In this document: one piece after another, positions 52,763 through 60,204 of the stretch
How the letters are laid out: every line of letters starts with the position of its first letter
How positions within the stretch are numbered: the first letter of the stretch is position 1
Assembly (NCBI RefSeq): GCF_029222925.1
Contig: NZ_JARHUI010000005.1
Coordinates: 124,001 to 188,000 of the forward strand
DNA from: Algoriphagus sp. CAU 1675
GTDB taxonomy: Bacteria > Bacteroidota > Bacteroidia > Cytophagales > Cyclobacteriaceae
Length of the DNA stretch: 64,000 nucleotides
Direction of reading: 5' to 3'
Notes under the pieces: model-generated
What the model was told of the DNA's origin: nothing
The model's database searches: none
What the model saw: only the letters and a program-made list of their open reading frames with translations
Program-made: the position numbers and the translations under genes

Positions 52763-53926
52763 ATGAACGAGCGCTATATGAAGCGCGGTGTTTCCGCCTC
52801 CAAAGAAGATGTGCATCAGGCCATTTCCAAACTGGACAAAGGATTATTCCCAAAAGCATTCTGCAAAATAGTTGAGGACACACTAGGAGCTGACCCAGAG
52901 TATTGCAATATCATGCATGCTGACGGGGCAGGGACCAAATCTTCTCTAGCCTACCTGTACTGGAAGGAAACCGGTGACTTGAGCGTATGGAAAGGAATCG
53001 CCCAGGATGCCATTATCATGAATACAGATGACCTCCTTTGTGTAGGTGCCATCAACAACATCCTTGTTTCCTCCACGATTGGACGAAATAAAAATCTGGT
53101 TCCAGGTGAAGTTATTTCCGCCATTATTGAAGGTACAGAAGAGGTTCTGCAAATGCTCCGTGACAATGGAGTCAATGTGGTTCTGACCGGAGGAGAAACT
53201 GCCGATGTGGGGGATTTGGTACGGACGATCATTGTGGACAGTACCGTCACCTGCAGGATGAGAAGAGACGAAGTCATCTCAAACGACAAAATCCAAGGCG
53301 GAGATGTGATTGTTGGTTTGGCTTCCTATGGACAAGCCAACTATGAAACCGAATACAATGGAGGCATGGGAAGTAATGGTCTGACCTCTGCCCGTCACGA
53401 TGTTTTCAACAAGATATTGAAAACAAAATATCCAGAATCCTTTGACCCGGCAGTGCCTGATGATTTGGTATATACCGGAAAATACAACCTAACCGATCCA
53501 GCTCCTGGCGCTCCCCTAGACATGGGTAAGTTGGTACTATCTCCCACTCGGACCTATGCTCCGATTATGGTAGATGTTCTGAATTACCTTCGTCCCCATA
53601 TCCATGGATTGGTACATTGCAGCGGTGGAGCCCAAACCAAAGTACTGCACTTTGTGGACAATGTACATGTGATCAAGGACAATCTCTTTGAAACCCCTCC
53701 TTTGTTCCGCATTATCCAGGAGGAGAGCGGCACTGACTGGAAAGAAATGTACAAGGTGTTCAACATGGGCCATCGTATGGAAGTCTATCTGGACGAGCGC
53801 CATGCCGATGAGGTCATCGATATTGCCGAGTCCTATGGTGTGGAAGCCCAGATCATTGGACGTGTCGAACCTCATGAAGGCAAAAAAGTAACAATCCAAA
53901 GCCCTTATGGTAAATTTGAATACTAA
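52763..53926 (+). CDS. purM: phosphoribosylformylglycinamidine cyclo-ligase (AIR synthase)
   Basis: A 387-residue PurM-family protein that closes the imidazole ring in purine synthesis, FGAM plus ATP to AIR. Motifs seen: YMKRGVSASKEDVHQAI at the start, HADGAGTKSSLAYLYW, DAIIMNTDDLLCVGAI, VNVVLTGGETADVGD (phosphate and glutamate-like segment) and a C-terminal HGLVHCSGGAQTK. The protein is longer than the E. coli form, as in many Bacteroidota. The ceramidase-like gene starts 3 bases after its stop, so the two may be cotranscribed without obvious functional relation. Confidence 0.93.
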   Translation: MNERYMKRGVSASKEDVHQAISKLDKGLFPKAFCKIVEDTLGADPEYCNIMHADGAGTKSSLAYLYWKETGDLSVWKGIAQDAIIMNTDDLLCVGAINNILVSSTIGRNKNLVPGEVISAIIEGTEEVLQMLRDNGVNVVLTGGETADVGDLVRTIIVDSTVTCRMRRDEVISNDKIQGGDVIVGLASYGQANYETEYNGGMGSNGLTSARHDVFNKILKTKYPESFDPAVPDDLVYTGKYNLTDPAPGAPLDMGKLVLSPTRTYAPIMVDVLNYLRPHIHGLVHCSGGAQTKVLHFVDNVHVIKDNLFETPPLFRIIQEESGTDWKEMYKVFNMGHRMEVYLDERHADEVIDIAESYGVEAQIIGRVEPHEGKKVTIQSPYGKFEY

Positions 53927-53929
53927 TCC

Positions 53930-55279
53930 ATGAACTTGAATAAGGCATTAAAACTTTTTGGAAAGATCCTGCTTGGGATCTTTCTGTTTTTTACCCTAAT
54001 CGCCTTAGCTACCATTGCCCGAGTAGATCGCAGTCCTATTCAGGAACAGGATTTCTATAAGCAGACCTTTCAGGAACTAGAAACCAAAAAATTCCCTAGC
54101 AGTATGGGAGAGAACTGGCTTGCAGGATGGGGGAAGGCAAATATGACCCCCTCAGAACCTGTAGCCCTTGTCGGCTATGCTCCACGAGGCAAGTATGAAT
54201 TTGTCCAGGATAGCAGCTTTGTCAAAAGCATCCTCCTTAGCAATGGAAAGCAACAGATTGCCTGGCTTAATTATGAATTGCTGATCGTTCACCCCTATCT
54301 GGCAAAAGCGGTGGAAGAAGGTTTAAAGTCCCAATTTCCAGATCTGGACCAATTGATTTTCACTGCAACCCACACCCATTCCGGCATGGGGGGCTATATC
54401 CCCGGACCTTTAGGCAAATTCGCCTTGGGAGGGTTTCAGCAAACAACCGTTGACCTGATGGTAGCCAAAAGCCTGGAAGCCCTCCAAAATGCAGAAAAAA
54501 AACTGGACACTGTTTCCATCAGTTTTCGAAAGGCCGATGCAGCTGAATTGGTCGCCAACAGATTTGTCAAAGACGGTCCCACTGACCCTTTTGTACGCCA
54601 ACTGATATTTTCCAAAAAAGGAGGGGAAAAGGCTACCCTATTGACCTATTCAGCTCATGCTACCTGTCTGAGCTCGAAATTCATGGGGCTATCTGGAGAT
54701 TATCCATATTACCTGATGCAAGAAATGGAGGCCAATAACTTTGACTTTGCGCTTTTTGCCGCGGGGACGGTAGGCTCTCACAGACCTCTTCCTCTTGGCA
54801 ACAGCCCTGAACTAATTCGACAATATGCCCTCTCTTTGGATTCCCTCAACCGGATGAAGATGGTAGGCTTTAGCACGGATCATCTGGCTTTGATTGAATC
54901 AGGAAGACTGGACTTGAAATTACGGGAACCTCACCTCCGAATTTCAGACAATCTACGGATCAGACCCTGGCTATTTGACTATCTTATGGGAGACACCAAC
55001 CCCCATCTGGACATTACCAGGATTGGCAACACCTTGTTGATTGCTTCAAGCGGAGAGATTTCGGGAGTCTTTTATGAGAAATGGGAAAAACTCGCGAACC
55101 AAAAAGGACTGAACCTTATTATCACCACTTTTAATGGAGGCTACATTGGCTATATTACTCCTGATGACTTGTATGATGAACACTACCATGAAGTGCGGGA
55201 AACCAACTGGTATGGCCCCGGAAACGGAAGATATTTCGATGAGTTGATCTCTAGGATCATTGAATTGGAAAAGCCTTAA
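53930..55279 (+). CDS. neutral/alkaline ceramidase-like membrane-anchored hydrolase
   Basis: A 449-residue protein with a single N-terminal membrane segment (FGKILLGIFLFFTLIALATIA), so probably periplasmic and anchored. The ceramidase core has TATHTHSGMGGYIPG with paired zinc-binding histidines and SAHATCLSS as a second metal motif; GWGKANMTPSEPVALVGYAPRG is the typical N-terminal family segment. Neutral ceramidases cleave ceramide to sphingosine and fatty acid. Cytophagales and Sphingobacteriia often make sphingolipids, but the real substrate is not shown. It starts 3 bases after purM and converges with the methyltransferase gene, overlapping by 4 bases. Confidence 0.86.
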   Translation: MNLNKALKLFGKILLGIFLFFTLIALATIARVDRSPIQEQDFYKQTFQELETKKFPSSMGENWLAGWGKANMTPSEPVALVGYAPRGKYEFVQDSSFVKSILLSNGKQQIAWLNYELLIVHPYLAKAVEEGLKSQFPDLDQLIFTATHTHSGMGGYIPGPLGKFALGGFQQTTVDLMVAKSLEALQNAEKKLDTVSISFRKADAAELVANRFVKDGPTDPFVRQLIFSKKGGEKATLLTYSAHATCLSSKFMGLSGDYPYYLMQEMEANNFDFALFAAGTVGSHRPLPLGNSPELIRQYALSLDSLNRMKMVGFSTDHLALIESGRLDLKLREPHLRISDNLRIRPWLFDYLMGDTNPHLDITRIGNTLLIASSGEISGVFYEKWEKLANQKGLNLIITTFNGGYIGYITPDDLYDEHYHEVRETNWYGPGNGRYFDELISRIIELEKP

Positions 55280-55869
55280 GTTTTTTCCCAAAGCTGGGCA
55301 CGAATCCAACCATCACTCCATATTTTTTCCTCAATTAAACTGAATCCCAGAGGATTCAGATAGCTCTTGTAATCCGGCAAATCCTTTCGTGGATGGGAAG
55401 TAAGCAATCTGAAAAATCCAATCATCAACTTCTGCATGATTTTTTGATGGAAGTGTTTTGGACCAAAAAAATCAGAAAGGAAAATTCTCCCTCCCTTTTT
55501 CAAATTTCCATTGAGCTTAAAAAGTAAAGCTTCCAGATCATCATCCCTTAGTGTATCCAATACAAAGGGCAACAGGATAAGGTTATAAGACTCCTCAGAC
55601 TCAAACTTTCCAAGGTGAAAATTTAGACTAGAGGTGGGAAGATTTCTTTTGGCTCTTTCGAGCATAGAGGTCGAAATCTCCCAAAAATCACCTTGCAGTT
55701 GCTTTTGCATAGGCTTGTAATCAAATCCGTCTCCTCCCCCTAAAATCAGCATCTTTTTCCCTGAAAAATCAGTAAGAAAGCAGGTTTTGGCCTCTTGGAG
55801 TTTCTTGCCAAAAACCAATTTGGAAAGTGGAGTATAAATCCAGGCCAGATAGCGATAAGCATCCTTCAT
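55276..55869 (-). CDS. class I SAM-dependent methyltransferase
   Basis: A 197-residue protein. The SAM-binding motif I is LILGGGDGFDYKP near residue 55, with LILLPFVLDTLRDDDLEAL in the position of motif III and the acidic SDFFGPKHFH later. No signal peptide. The substrate is not identifiable; the link with the UbiA-like gene directly upstream (1-base gap on the same strand) suggests methylation of an isoprenoid or quinone-like lipid (inference). Confidence 0.75.
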   Translation of the reverse strand: MKDAYRYLAWIYTPLSKLVFGKKLQEAKTCFLTDFSGKKMLILGGGDGFDYKPMQKQLQGDFWEISTSMLERAKRNLPTSSLNFHLGKFESEESYNLILLPFVLDTLRDDDLEALLFKLNGNLKKGGRIFLSDFFGPKHFHQKIMQKLMIGFFRLLTSHPRKDLPDYKSYLNPLGFSLIEEKIWSDGWIRAQLWEKT

Positions 55870-55870
55870 T

Positions 55871-56710
55871 TCAAAGCAAGACCAAAAACCAAGGAAGCAT
55901 AAATGCCGCTTCTGTTCGCATTCTTACTTCATCGGCGGTCAGTTTTGAATTAAAAAAACTCAGATAGTGAATCAAACACATAATGAGTAAAAGGCAGGCC
56001 TGGAACTTATAGAGAGAGGGAAGGAAAATAAAACCAAAAAGTCCCAAAAAGATCAATAGAAAGGCCATTCTACGGATCAAATTCAGCAGACCCACTTCAG
56101 AAAAAAGCCTGGCAGCAGAGGAAAAGCCCAAGGCAAGATCTTGCTTGCGGTCCAGAAAGGAAAGCATGAGTAAATTCAGAAAGGCCAGCCCAGAAAATCC
56201 TGCAAAAAAAGCCCAGAAGATCCAATTCATATCCAAGGGATCCGCCCGCAGAATGGGAATCCAGGCAATCCCCAAACAATAAAAAAGCGCCGTGCTGATT
56301 TCCTTCAGTCCGTTTACAGCATTGCCGGCTAAACGGATCAATCCCATACTTCCTGCAATCAGAACTCCCAACACCAAGCTCCAAGAGAGCTCAGCCCCTA
56401 ATCCAAAAACAAAATAGGCTCCAGCCAAACCCAATAGTACCACTATTGCCAAGGCAAAAACCAAAAGGGTTTGGTTCCGGGCATGAAACTGATGACGGGG
56501 AGAAAGATCAAATTCGGCTTTTCTTCGGGAATCCAACAAATGGTCGGCCGTATAAATACTCCAAACGGTCAAGCCTAACAAAGCATAGATTTCCCAAACC
56601 AAATCAACCCGAAGCAGCTTTGAGAAAAAAAGCATTCCTCCCATGGCTCCCAAGACCACATCAATAGAAAGCCAGGTTAATCGGAGGTAAAATTCCTTGA
56701 GAAAATGCAT
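55871..56710 (-). CDS. UbiA-like polytopic membrane protein
   Basis: A polytopic protein of about 279 residues if started at the ATG at 56710; in-frame ATGs at 56755 and 56806 are alternatives, and the first membrane segment begins about ten residues after the 56710 start. Roughly eight hydrophobic segments are present. WSIYTADHLLDSRRK resembles the aspartate-rich motif of UbiA prenyltransferases, and LLMLSFLDRKQDLALGFSSA could be a second acidic motif, but matches are weak. If real, it would transfer an isoprenyl group to a ring acceptor. It is followed after one base by a methyltransferase gene. Confidence 0.55.
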   Translation of the reverse strand: MHFLKEFYLRLTWLSIDVVLGAMGGMLFFSKLLRVDLVWEIYALLGLTVWSIYTADHLLDSRRKAEFDLSPRHQFHARNQTLLVFALAIVVLLGLAGAYFVFGLGAELSWSLVLGVLIAGSMGLIRLAGNAVNGLKEISTALFYCLGIAWIPILRADPLDMNWIFWAFFAGFSGLAFLNLLMLSFLDRKQDLALGFSSAARLFSEVGLLNLIRRMAFLLIFLGLFGFIFLPSLYKFQACLLLIMCLIHYLSFFNSKLTADEVRMRTEAAFMLPWFLVLL

Positions 56711-56862
56711 TTGGTAAAAATAGGTTTCCGGAATCCACAGTCCATAGGAATAGGCCATTTTCTTCCCAAAATTTCCTACTTTGGTTGATTGTTCAATCAA
56801 TCTCAAATTCCAAAAACAAACTTCCCTTAATTAGAAAGAGGGAAGTTCAACCCAAAAGACCT

Positions 56863-57498
56863 ATGCAAAAATTTACCTTCCTTATCGCTGCCCTGCTGAT
56901 CAGTGCGGCCACTTTTGCCCAATCTCCACTCAAAGTCGCCTGTGTGGGCAACTCTATCACCCAAGGACCGGGAAGAGAGAATCCTGATAGCTATCCCCTG
57001 CAGATGCAATCTATTTTAGGAGATGCCTATGAAGTAAAAAACTTTGGTGTCAGTGGCAGAACCCTACTTCGTAAGGGAGATTACCCCTATTGGAATGAAC
57101 CACAATTTGAGGAAGTAAAGGAATTTGCACCCGACATTTTGGTAATTATGTTGGGAACCAATGATTCCAAACCTCAGAACTGGGCACACAAAGCCGAATT
57201 CCGAAAGGATTACCTTGACATGATCACTGAATTCAGGGAGCATATGCCCGTGGATGGAAAAGTATATGTCATCATGCCTGTACCGGTAACCAAGGATAAT
57301 TTTGGGATCACAGCTTCGGTGATGAACAATGAACAAAGAATGATGCTCGTAGAAATTGCACAAGCGGCAAATGCAGAACTGATTGATCTTTATACACCTT
57401 TGATGGACAAAGCCGAACTTCTCCCTGACGGTGTTCATCCCAACAAAGAAGGACTGGGAATCATGGCCAGTGTAATTGCCAGAAAGATCCGATTGTAA
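56863..57498 (+). CDS. secreted SGNH/GDSL hydrolase
   Basis: A 211-residue protein from the ATG at 56863 with a signal peptide ending at ATFAQ. SGNH blocks are present: CVGNSITQG (block I serine), NFGVSGRTLL (block II glycine), MLGTNDSKP (block III asparagine) and DGVHPNKEG (block V Asp-His). Such esterases remove acetyl groups from sugars, sialic acid or xylan-type polysaccharides. It is transcribed away from the UbiA-like gene and ends at a bidirectional terminator. The GH16 gene beyond converges, but a shared role in glycan breakdown is only suggestive. Confidence 0.87.
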   Translation: MQKFTFLIAALLISAATFAQSPLKVACVGNSITQGPGRENPDSYPLQMQSILGDAYEVKNFGVSGRTLLRKGDYPYWNEPQFEEVKEFAPDILVIMLGTNDSKPQNWAHKAEFRKDYLDMITEFREHMPVDGKVYVIMPVPVTKDNFGITASVMNNEQRMMLVEIAQAANAELIDLYTPLMDKAELLPDGVHPNKEGLGIMASVIARKIRL

Positions 57499-57520
57499 GA
57501 GATTAAAAATTAACATTCAA

Positions 57521-57552
57521 AACCCCTTTGCCTATTTTAGGCAAAGGGGTTT
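57521..57552. terminator. bidirectional terminator between the SGNH hydrolase and GH16 genes
   Basis: Perfect 12-bp arms AACCCCTTTGCC / GGCAAAGGGGTT with T-runs on both sides. Confidence 0.92.
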
Positions 57553-57555
57553 TGA

Positions 57556-58422
57556 TTAATTGTCCGATTGAAAAACCCGGACATAGTCCACAATCATATG
57601 CTGAGGAAATGAGGTACTTGCATCCGGTGAACCGGGCCAGTTGCCACCAACGGCAACATTAAAAATAAAGAAAAAGCTCTTTCTAAATTCATCCAGCTGT
57701 GCAGGTGTAGTATCTATCACATGGTATTCCTTATTGTCAACCAGCCAACGAATCGCTTGAGAATCCCAAACAATTGAAAACACATGGAATTCATCTGAAA
57801 AGGTACCTGACTGTAGTTTGTAACTCCCTCCGAATTCTGCATGTGAACCGTCATGCTCCCAATGAACTGTTCCATGCACCGTATTTTCCCGGCCATTGCC
57901 GCCAACCATCTCCATGATATCTATCTCCCCACTGGCTGGCCATCCTTCCGTATTGAAGTTTGAGCCCAGCATCCACAAAGCAGGCCAAATTCCCTGCCCC
58001 TTGGGTAAGACAGCCCGGATATCAATCCTTCCATACCTGAACTGCTTTTTGTCTTTGGTGACAATCCTTGATGAGGTATAATTCTTTCCGCCAAAGTCTT
58101 CTTTTTTGGCAGTGATGATCAAGTTACCAGCCTTAAATGAGGTGTTTTGGGAACGATAATATTGCAATTCATTATTCCCCCAACCATTTTGACCATTGCC
58201 GGTTTCATGACTCCAGCTGTCCAAATCCAGGCTATTCCCTTCAAAATCATCCTCCCAGACCAAGGTCATTCCATCATAGACTTTAGGAGTGCTAAAGCCT
58301 GTCGCTGGAATCACCACTTCTAAATTATCTCCTTGGTCAATGGGATTCCCTTCCTCATCAGGAACGCAACAACTAAATCCGAAAATGGAAAAACCAGTCA
58401 AGCAAAAAAGCCAGTATTTCAT
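57556..58422 (-). CDS. GH16 endo-beta-glucanase (laminarinase-like) lipoprotein
   Basis: A 288-residue lipoprotein (lipobox GFSC, C18). The GH16 domain (about 50-285) has the catalytic motif GEIDIMEMVGG with E166 nucleophile, D168 and E171 acid/base, WPALWMLGSNF before it and HVFSIVWDSQAIRW after. The EIDIME spacing with a methionine bulge is typical of GH16 enzymes on beta-1,3-glucans such as laminarin; other beta-glucans are possible. A strong hairpin separates it from the tandem-domain lipoprotein upstream on the same strand, so its expression may be lower or separately controlled. Confidence 0.93.
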   Translation of the reverse strand: MKYWLFCLTGFSIFGFSCCVPDEEGNPIDQGDNLEVVIPATGFSTPKVYDGMTLVWEDDFEGNSLDLDSWSHETGNGQNGWGNNELQYYRSQNTSFKAGNLIITAKKEDFGGKNYTSSRIVTKDKKQFRYGRIDIRAVLPKGQGIWPALWMLGSNFNTEGWPASGEIDIMEMVGGNGRENTVHGTVHWEHDGSHAEFGGSYKLQSGTFSDEFHVFSIVWDSQAIRWLVDNKEYHVIDTTPAQLDEFRKSFFFIFNVAVGGNWPGSPDASTSFPQHMIVDYVRVFQSDN

Positions 58423-58446
58423 CCAAAATGAAGTTTAAATTGAAAA

Positions 58447-58480
58447 GGGGACATTTACATGCAAGCATGTAAATGTCCCC
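58447..58480 (-). terminator. very strong hairpin between tandem-domain lipoprotein and GH16 gene
   Basis: Perfect 16-bp arms GGGGACATTTACATGC / GCATGTAAATGTCCCC with a 2-base spacer, followed by TTTTCAATTT on the minus strand. It may terminate, attenuate or stabilise the upstream transcript within the two-gene unit. Confidence 0.78.
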
Positions 58481-58491
58481 CAGCAAATAAA

Positions 58492-59922
58492 TTATTCAGA
58501 AATAAGTTTGAATGTCCACCAAACTCCAGACCCGGTTTCAATATGTAGAGTCATTCTTTTAACCCCGGCATTCTCCGTCAGGCTGACAACTTGATAGGTA
58601 ACATCATTTGGCACGACAACGCTGGGAAGTTCTCCGGCATTTACGGCCTTGGCAAGACCAACATGAGCGCCTTGTCCAGTTAACTTCAAAGTAGCTCCAT
58701 CGTATTGGTATCCATAGCTACCTGATCCATCATGGGGTGCAATTGGAGCTCCACAGCCATCGGCTGCAACGCCTTGCCAGGCCTCCAACCAGGTTTCTGA
58801 TCCCATATCCATAGAGAAAGTACCATCTGCTTCGAATGTATACACGTCATCAAAAAAGCAGGATCTTGTGGTTACATCTTGAGCGGAATTTGACCACCAC
58901 TCTTGACTTCCTGCTGTAGGACCAACCGCCAAAGCGCCTTCAACAGGTTCCATTTTCCAATTCCCCACCAAGGCGGAAATTGCTGGAGCTCCTGAGATCA
59001 ATTTAAACTCCCACCAAACACCAGAACCTGCTTCAATTCTAAGGGTCATTTTTCTTGTATCTCCCACTTGGGACTGTTCTACAATGGTATAAGCAATTTG
59101 ATCTGCCACTGCAGCACCATTGGAAATTTCTCCGGAGTTATTGACCTTGGCCAGCCCCAAATGAGCTCCCTCGCCAATTAAGGTTAAGGTTGTGCTAGTG
59201 TAGGTATACGTGTAGGATCCTGAGCCGTCAAAAGGTGCAATCGGTGCCCCGCAACCATCCGCTGCCACACCTTGCCAAGCCTCTACCCAAGTGGAGCTAC
59301 CCATATTGATGTCAAATTTGCCATCGGCATTGAATGTATAGATATCATCGAAAAAGCAGGCCCTAGCTGTAACATCACCTGCACTGTTTTGCCACCACTC
59401 AGCACTTCCAGGCGTAGGACCAACTTTCATGGCCCCAGCTACAGGTTCCATGGTCCATTCCCCAGTGATATCAAAGTCAGGTCTGGCCAAACCAACCTTA
59501 AAAGAGAGGTTTTCCGTGCTTTGATTCCCATTACTATCCAGAACCAAAATATCCAGGTTGTAGTCTCCAGGTTCAAATCCACCCGGAATCAAAATCGTTA
59601 CTTTTTCAGAATCACCGGTCAAATCTTGGGAACCTGAAAAAACTGTACTACCTCCTTGAGTGCCTGATGGAGTAGAACTACTAACAAGAGTAATTGTATA
59701 GGAAAAACTTGCTAAAGTACTTATAGTCCCTTTGTCAACGCCGTCTGTTAAAGTAACTTCAAGTTTGAAGTCTTCACCTTCAGTCAAACCGCTGGTAATG
59801 GCACCTAGGGAAATCTTGGGAGGATTATCCACAACCGGGACCTCCGAAAAATTATTGTCACAGCCCCATACTAGGCCTAAGGACAATATTAAAGCTGAGA
59901 ATTTTAGAAACTGTCTTTTCAT
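58492..59922 (-). CDS. lipoprotein with two tandem ~155-residue domains, GH16-associated
   Basis: A 476-residue lipoprotein (lipobox LVWGC, C21). Residues about 30-150 look like an Ig-like/PKD-type beta domain. Two closely similar domains follow: 154-310 and 320-475, each with WxMEPVxGAxxVGPTxGS, EWW, CFFDDxYTF, EAWQGVAADGCGAPIAP and GSGVWWxFKLIS. Each has a cysteine pair (C189/C224 and C355/C390) and conserved tryptophans, a pattern suited to carbohydrate binding. I do not know the family name. Adjacent to a GH16 gene it is best read as a surface glucan-binding protein (inference). It is divergent from the regulator at 60205. Confidence 0.75.
   Translation of the reverse strand: MKRQFLKFSALILSLGLVWGCDNNFSEVPVVDNPPKISLGAITSGLTEGEDFKLEVTLTDGVDKGTISTLASFSYTITLVSSSTPSGTQGGSTVFSGSQDLTGDSEKVTILIPGGFEPGDYNLDILVLDSNGNQSTENLSFKVGLARPDFDITGEWTMEPVAGAMKVGPTPGSAEWWQNSAGDVTARACFFDDIYTFNADGKFDINMGSSTWVEAWQGVAADGCGAPIAPFDGSGSYTYTYTSTTLTLIGEGAHLGLAKVNNSGEISNGAAVADQIAYTIVEQSQVGDTRKMTLRIEAGSGVWWEFKLISGAPAISALVGNWKMEPVEGALAVGPTAGSQEWWSNSAQDVTTRSCFFDDVYTFEADGTFSMDMGSETWLEAWQGVAADGCGAPIAPHDGSGSYGYQYDGATLKLTGQGAHVGLAKAVNAGELPSVVVPNDVTYQVVSLTENAGVKRMTLHIETGSGVWWTFKLISE
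58498..58965 (-). repeat. second tandem domain copy (residues 320-475)
   Basis: Protein-level repeat of 58993-59463; the shared core EAWQGVAADGCGAPIAP is identical in the two copies. Confidence 0.85.
58993..59463 (-). repeat. first tandem domain copy (residues 154-310)
   Basis: Protein-level repeat matching 58498-58965, with insertions of a few residues and divergent third positions, so the duplication is old. Confidence 0.85.
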
Positions 59923-60204
59923 CTTTTTATTTGTTTAAATGATCAGATAGCCTGTCTTACATGGCAAAAAACGCCTCAATGGCGATCATGACATGCTCGA
60001 TTTCAAAGGTTATTTGGATGGCTAAAGCTCTTCATCTAACTTTTGAGATACAAAAATCTCCCCCCTACAAGAATTCATCAACTAGAAAAAAACAATACAT
60101 CAAAAATTCATCAATTCAGTCAAAAAGTTGCTAATACATTCAGTATTAAACATTTTGTAATGAAATCAAATTCACAATTAAAAAAAGGTAATTTCTCACT
60201 TTTG

